Shown here one piece after another: positions 6,250 through 7,845 of a stretch of DNA of 7,845 nucleotides; the first letter of the stretch is position 1, and each line of letters begins with the position of its first letter. The translations under genes and the position numbers were made by a program. The DNA is from Chloroflexota bacterium (GTDB lineage: Bacteria; Chloroflexota; Anaerolineae; Anaerolineales; Villigracilaceae), in NCBI GenBank assembly GCA_021823555.1, contig JAKANW010000113.1, forward strand, positions 1 to 7,845, written 5' to 3'. The notes under the pieces are model-generated. The model was given only the letters and a program-made list of their open reading frames with translations, made no database searches and was not told the origin of the DNA.

Positions 6250-6849
6250 ATGGACAAACGGTTTGAAGCTTACCTGCTCCAGTACGTGGGAGAAAGCAAC
6301 AAGGTGGAACGCGCCCAGATCGAGGAGCGGCTGTGGCAGGAATTCGGCGCAGCCAAAGCCGTCCTCGTCATGGATGTCTCACGCTTCTCCTTCCTCACAG
6401 AACGTTATGGCATCGTTTACAACCTTTCCATGGTGCGGCGTATGCAGTTGACCTCCCAGCCCGTCATCGAACAGGCAGGTGGACAGGTGGTCAAATTCGA
6501 GGCCGACAACTGCTTTGCCATGTTTGATGATGTGCTCTCCACTGTAAAAGCCGCCATTGCCCTGCACAAAGCCTTTGACGAGATCAATGTGCATGCCCAC
6601 GAAGATTTCGATACCCGCGTAGGCATCGGCATTGATTTCGGCAAGATTCTACTCATCGGCGGCCCCGATTATTTTGGCATGGCTGTCAACCGCGCCAGCA
6701 AGCTCGGTGAAGACACCGCCGGCCCCGGCGAAATTCTCATCACCGAAGCTGCCTTCGAGCAATTGCCTCCTAACGCAGGCATTCAATCCGAACCACTCGA
6801 TCTTTCCATCTCAGGCCTCAAACTGCCTTCCCGTGTGATCAAGTACTAA
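6250..6849 (+). CDS. Stand-alone class III adenylate/guanylate cyclase domain protein
   Basis: The 199-residue protein is almost only a class III nucleotide cyclase domain, preceded by about 35 residues rich in charge. Metal-binding aspartates are visible as D42 in VLVMDVSRFSF and D86 in VKFEADNCFAMF. K82 and D140 (GGPDYFG) occupy the usual adenine-selecting positions, which points towards cAMP rather than cGMP. In AVNRASKL the ribose-orienting N147 is present, but the transition-state arginine position holds K151. Similar ASKL sequences occur in other bacterial members from memory, so this does not prove inactivity. There is no membrane segment, HAMP or receiver domain. Activity would require a homodimer. 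Its start is coupled to the upstream membrane protein gene, and a helicase gene follows six bases after its stop codon. Confidence 0.88.
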   Translation: MDKRFEAYLLQYVGESNKVERAQIEERLWQEFGAAKAVLVMDVSRFSFLTERYGIVYNLSMVRRMQLTSQPVIEQAGGQVVKFEADNCFAMFDDVLSTVKAAIALHKAFDEINVHAHEDFDTRVGIGIDFGKILLIGGPDYFGMAVNRASKLGEDTAGPGEILITEAAFEQLPPNAGIQSEPLDLSISGLKLPSRVIKY

Positions 6850-6855
6850 AACCCC

Positions 6856-7845
6856 ATGTCGTTGGCTGCCCTGCTCGACCTGTGGAAGCGTGACCCGCTC
6901 ACCGCGCCCAACCTGGCTGCCTGGCGGACTCTGCCCGCGCAACCTGCTCACACGCTTCCCTTTCCGACCGATCTGCCTGCTCCCGTTAAACAGACTTTGA
7001 TCGCGTCTGGCATCCACTCCCTTTATTCCCACCAGTCTAAAGCCTGGACTCATGCCCGCGCGGGCGAGAACATCATCCTCGCCACCGGCACCGCCAGCGG
7101 CAAGACCCTGGCCTATAACCTGCCTGTATTTGCCTCCCTGCTCGAAGACCCGCAGGTGCGTGCCCTGTATCTCTTCCCAACCAAAGCCCTGGCGCAGGAT
7201 CAGTTGTCAGTCATCAGTAAACAGTTATCGGTCCTCGGGCGACAACTCCCCACTGACCACCGCTTACTGAACACTGAATGCTGGTCACTGTCCACTGGCA
7301 TTTACGACGGCGACACCCCGCAAAAAGACCGTCCTGCCATCCGCAAGCAAGCCCGCGTTATCCTCACCAACCCGGACATGCTGCATACCGGAATCCTGCC
7401 GCATCACACCAACTGGGTTGAGTTCTTCACGGATCTAAAATTCATCGTCATTGACGAAGCCCACACCTACCGCGGCGTCTTTGGCTCGCACGTTGCCAAC
7501 GTGTTGAGACGTGTCCAGCGTGTGGCAAAGTTCTACGGCGCGCAGCCGCAATTCATCCTCGCCTCGGCCACCATCGGCAACCCGCATGAATTGGCCGAAC
7601 GTCTCATCGAAGCGCCCGTCCACTTGATTGACCAGGATGGTTCGGCGCGCGGCCCGCGTCACTTCATTGTCTACAACCCGCCTGTTGTGGACGAAGCCCT
7701 CGGCCTGCGGAAAAGTTCCCTGCTCGAAGCTGTGCGTCTGACGCAAGACCTGCTTGCCCAGGATGTGCAGTCTGTGGTGTTTGCGCGGTCGAGGCGTTCC
7801 GTTGAAATCATTCTCACTTATCTTCAAGGGGAAGCAAACGCAAGT
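6856..7845 (+). CDS. DEAH-box helicase of the MrfA/YprA family, 3' end outside the window
   Basis: The reading frame is open for 330 codons to the window edge and encodes the first RecA-like domain and the start of the second. An N-terminal AAWRTLP segment (21-27) is followed by a Q-motif-like LYSHQ (56-60). Walker A is ATGTASGKT (76-84), motif Ia PTKALAQDQ (108-116) and motif Ib TNPDML (171-176). Motif II is DEAH (200-203), motif III SAT (237-239), and VVFARSRRSVE (307-317) lies in the motif IV region. YDGDTP (150-155) and TYRGVFGSHVANV (204-216) are typical of MrfA/YprA, whose B. subtilis member acts in repair of mitomycin-type DNA damage. A C-terminal DUF1998 zinc-binding region is expected beyond the window. 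No Shine-Dalgarno sequence precedes the ATG. Residues 116-147 are encoded by a 7-bp-period repeat and appear longer than the corresponding loop of YprA as I remember it. Confidence 0.92.
   Translation, partial: MSLAALLDLWKRDPLTAPNLAAWRTLPAQPAHTLPFPTDLPAPVKQTLIASGIHSLYSHQSKAWTHARAGENIILATGTASGKTLAYNLPVFASLLEDPQVRALYLFPTKALAQDQLSVISKQLSVLGRQLPTDHRLLNTECWSLSTGIYDGDTPQKDRPAIRKQARVILTNPDMLHTGILPHHTNWVEFFTDLKFIVIDEAHTYRGVFGSHVANVLRRVQRVAKFYGAQPQFILASATIGNPHELAERLIEAPVHLIDQDGSARGPRHFIVYNPPVVDEALGLRKSSLLEAVRLTQDLLAQDVQSVVFARSRRSVEIILTYLQGEANAS
7201..7297. repeat. Inverted heptamer-repeat arrays inserted in frame in the helicase gene
   Basis: The left arm has CAGT every seven bases at 7201, 7208, 7215 and 7222, with a variant CGGT at 7229. 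The right arm has the reverse complement ACTG in a second 7-base register at 7252, 7266, 7273, 7287 and 7294. One-base variants fill the gaps at 7245 (ACTC), 7259 (ACCG) and 7280 (GCTG). A twelve-base centre (7233-7244) separates the arms, so the whole is an imperfect, long palindrome. Three heptamers make 21 bases, so the protein shows a seven-residue echo: QLSVISK then QLSVLGR (116-129). Heptamer arrays of this sort recall the short tandemly repeated elements of cyanobacteria, and similar interspersed CAGT/ACTG repeats may exist in Chloroflexota. That relationship is from memory and unverified. Confidence 0.85.

Noticed and set aside
6850..7200. Helicase as a pseudogene broken by the repeat
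   Set aside because: The frame stays open through the repeat to the window edge, and all visible helicase motifs on both sides (Walker A, DEAH, SAT) are intact.
7201..7297. CRISPR array as an explanation for the regular CAGT/ACTG repeats
   Set aside because: The period is only seven bases, there are no 25-40 base repeats with unique spacers, and the two halves are in opposite orientation inside a coding frame.

Overview
The window looks like a chromosomal segment of an uncultured or environmental Chloroflexota, probably Anaerolineae-like. This is an inference from style rather than a marker gene. The DNA is moderately GC-rich and the genes are densely packed. A secreted S41 protease ends in a Pro/Thr tail, the histidine kinase is ComP/NarX-like with many membrane segments, and the MrfA/YprA-type helicase has an N-terminus of the kind I associate with that phylum. 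All eight recognisable genes are on the plus strand. No rRNA, tRNA, CRISPR array, insertion sequence or phage gene is visible.

Layout: positions 1-76 hold a hairpin-rich, REP-like sequence. A sigma70-type promoter (77-105) sits directly against the ATG of a multi-pass membrane histidine kinase (113-2125), so its transcript is probably leaderless. The kinase is followed by its NarL/LuxR-type response regulator (2148-2786) and a 74-residue single-span membrane protein (2792-3016). A 120-base gap with a -10-like box leads to a membrane-anchored S41 C-terminal processing protease (3137-4438). Fifteen bases later comes a YugP-like membrane zinc metallopeptidase (4454-5155). A strong intrinsic terminator (5179-5211) ends that unit.

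A new -10 box starts immediately after the terminator's T-tract, only eight bases from the ATG of a polytopic membrane protein of the UPF0104/lysylphosphatidylglycerol-synthase transmembrane family (5231-6241). Very tightly spaced behind it are a stand-alone class III nucleotide cyclase (6250-6849) and a DEAH helicase of the MrfA/YprA family (6856 to the window edge, incomplete).

The genes form three likely transcription units: a two-component system with a small membrane protein; a pair of envelope proteases; and a flippase-like protein, cyclase and helicase. Functional links between the units are not shown by the sequence. The most unusual feature is an inverted pair of 7-bp-period arrays (CAGTNNN, then ACTGNNN) at 7201-7297. 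It lies inside the helicase gene, in frame, between helicase motifs Ia and Ib. It looks like a dispersed non-coding repeat that has been absorbed into a conserved enzyme. I did not find a clearly new multi-gene system, and most of the window is recognisable housekeeping or signalling content.
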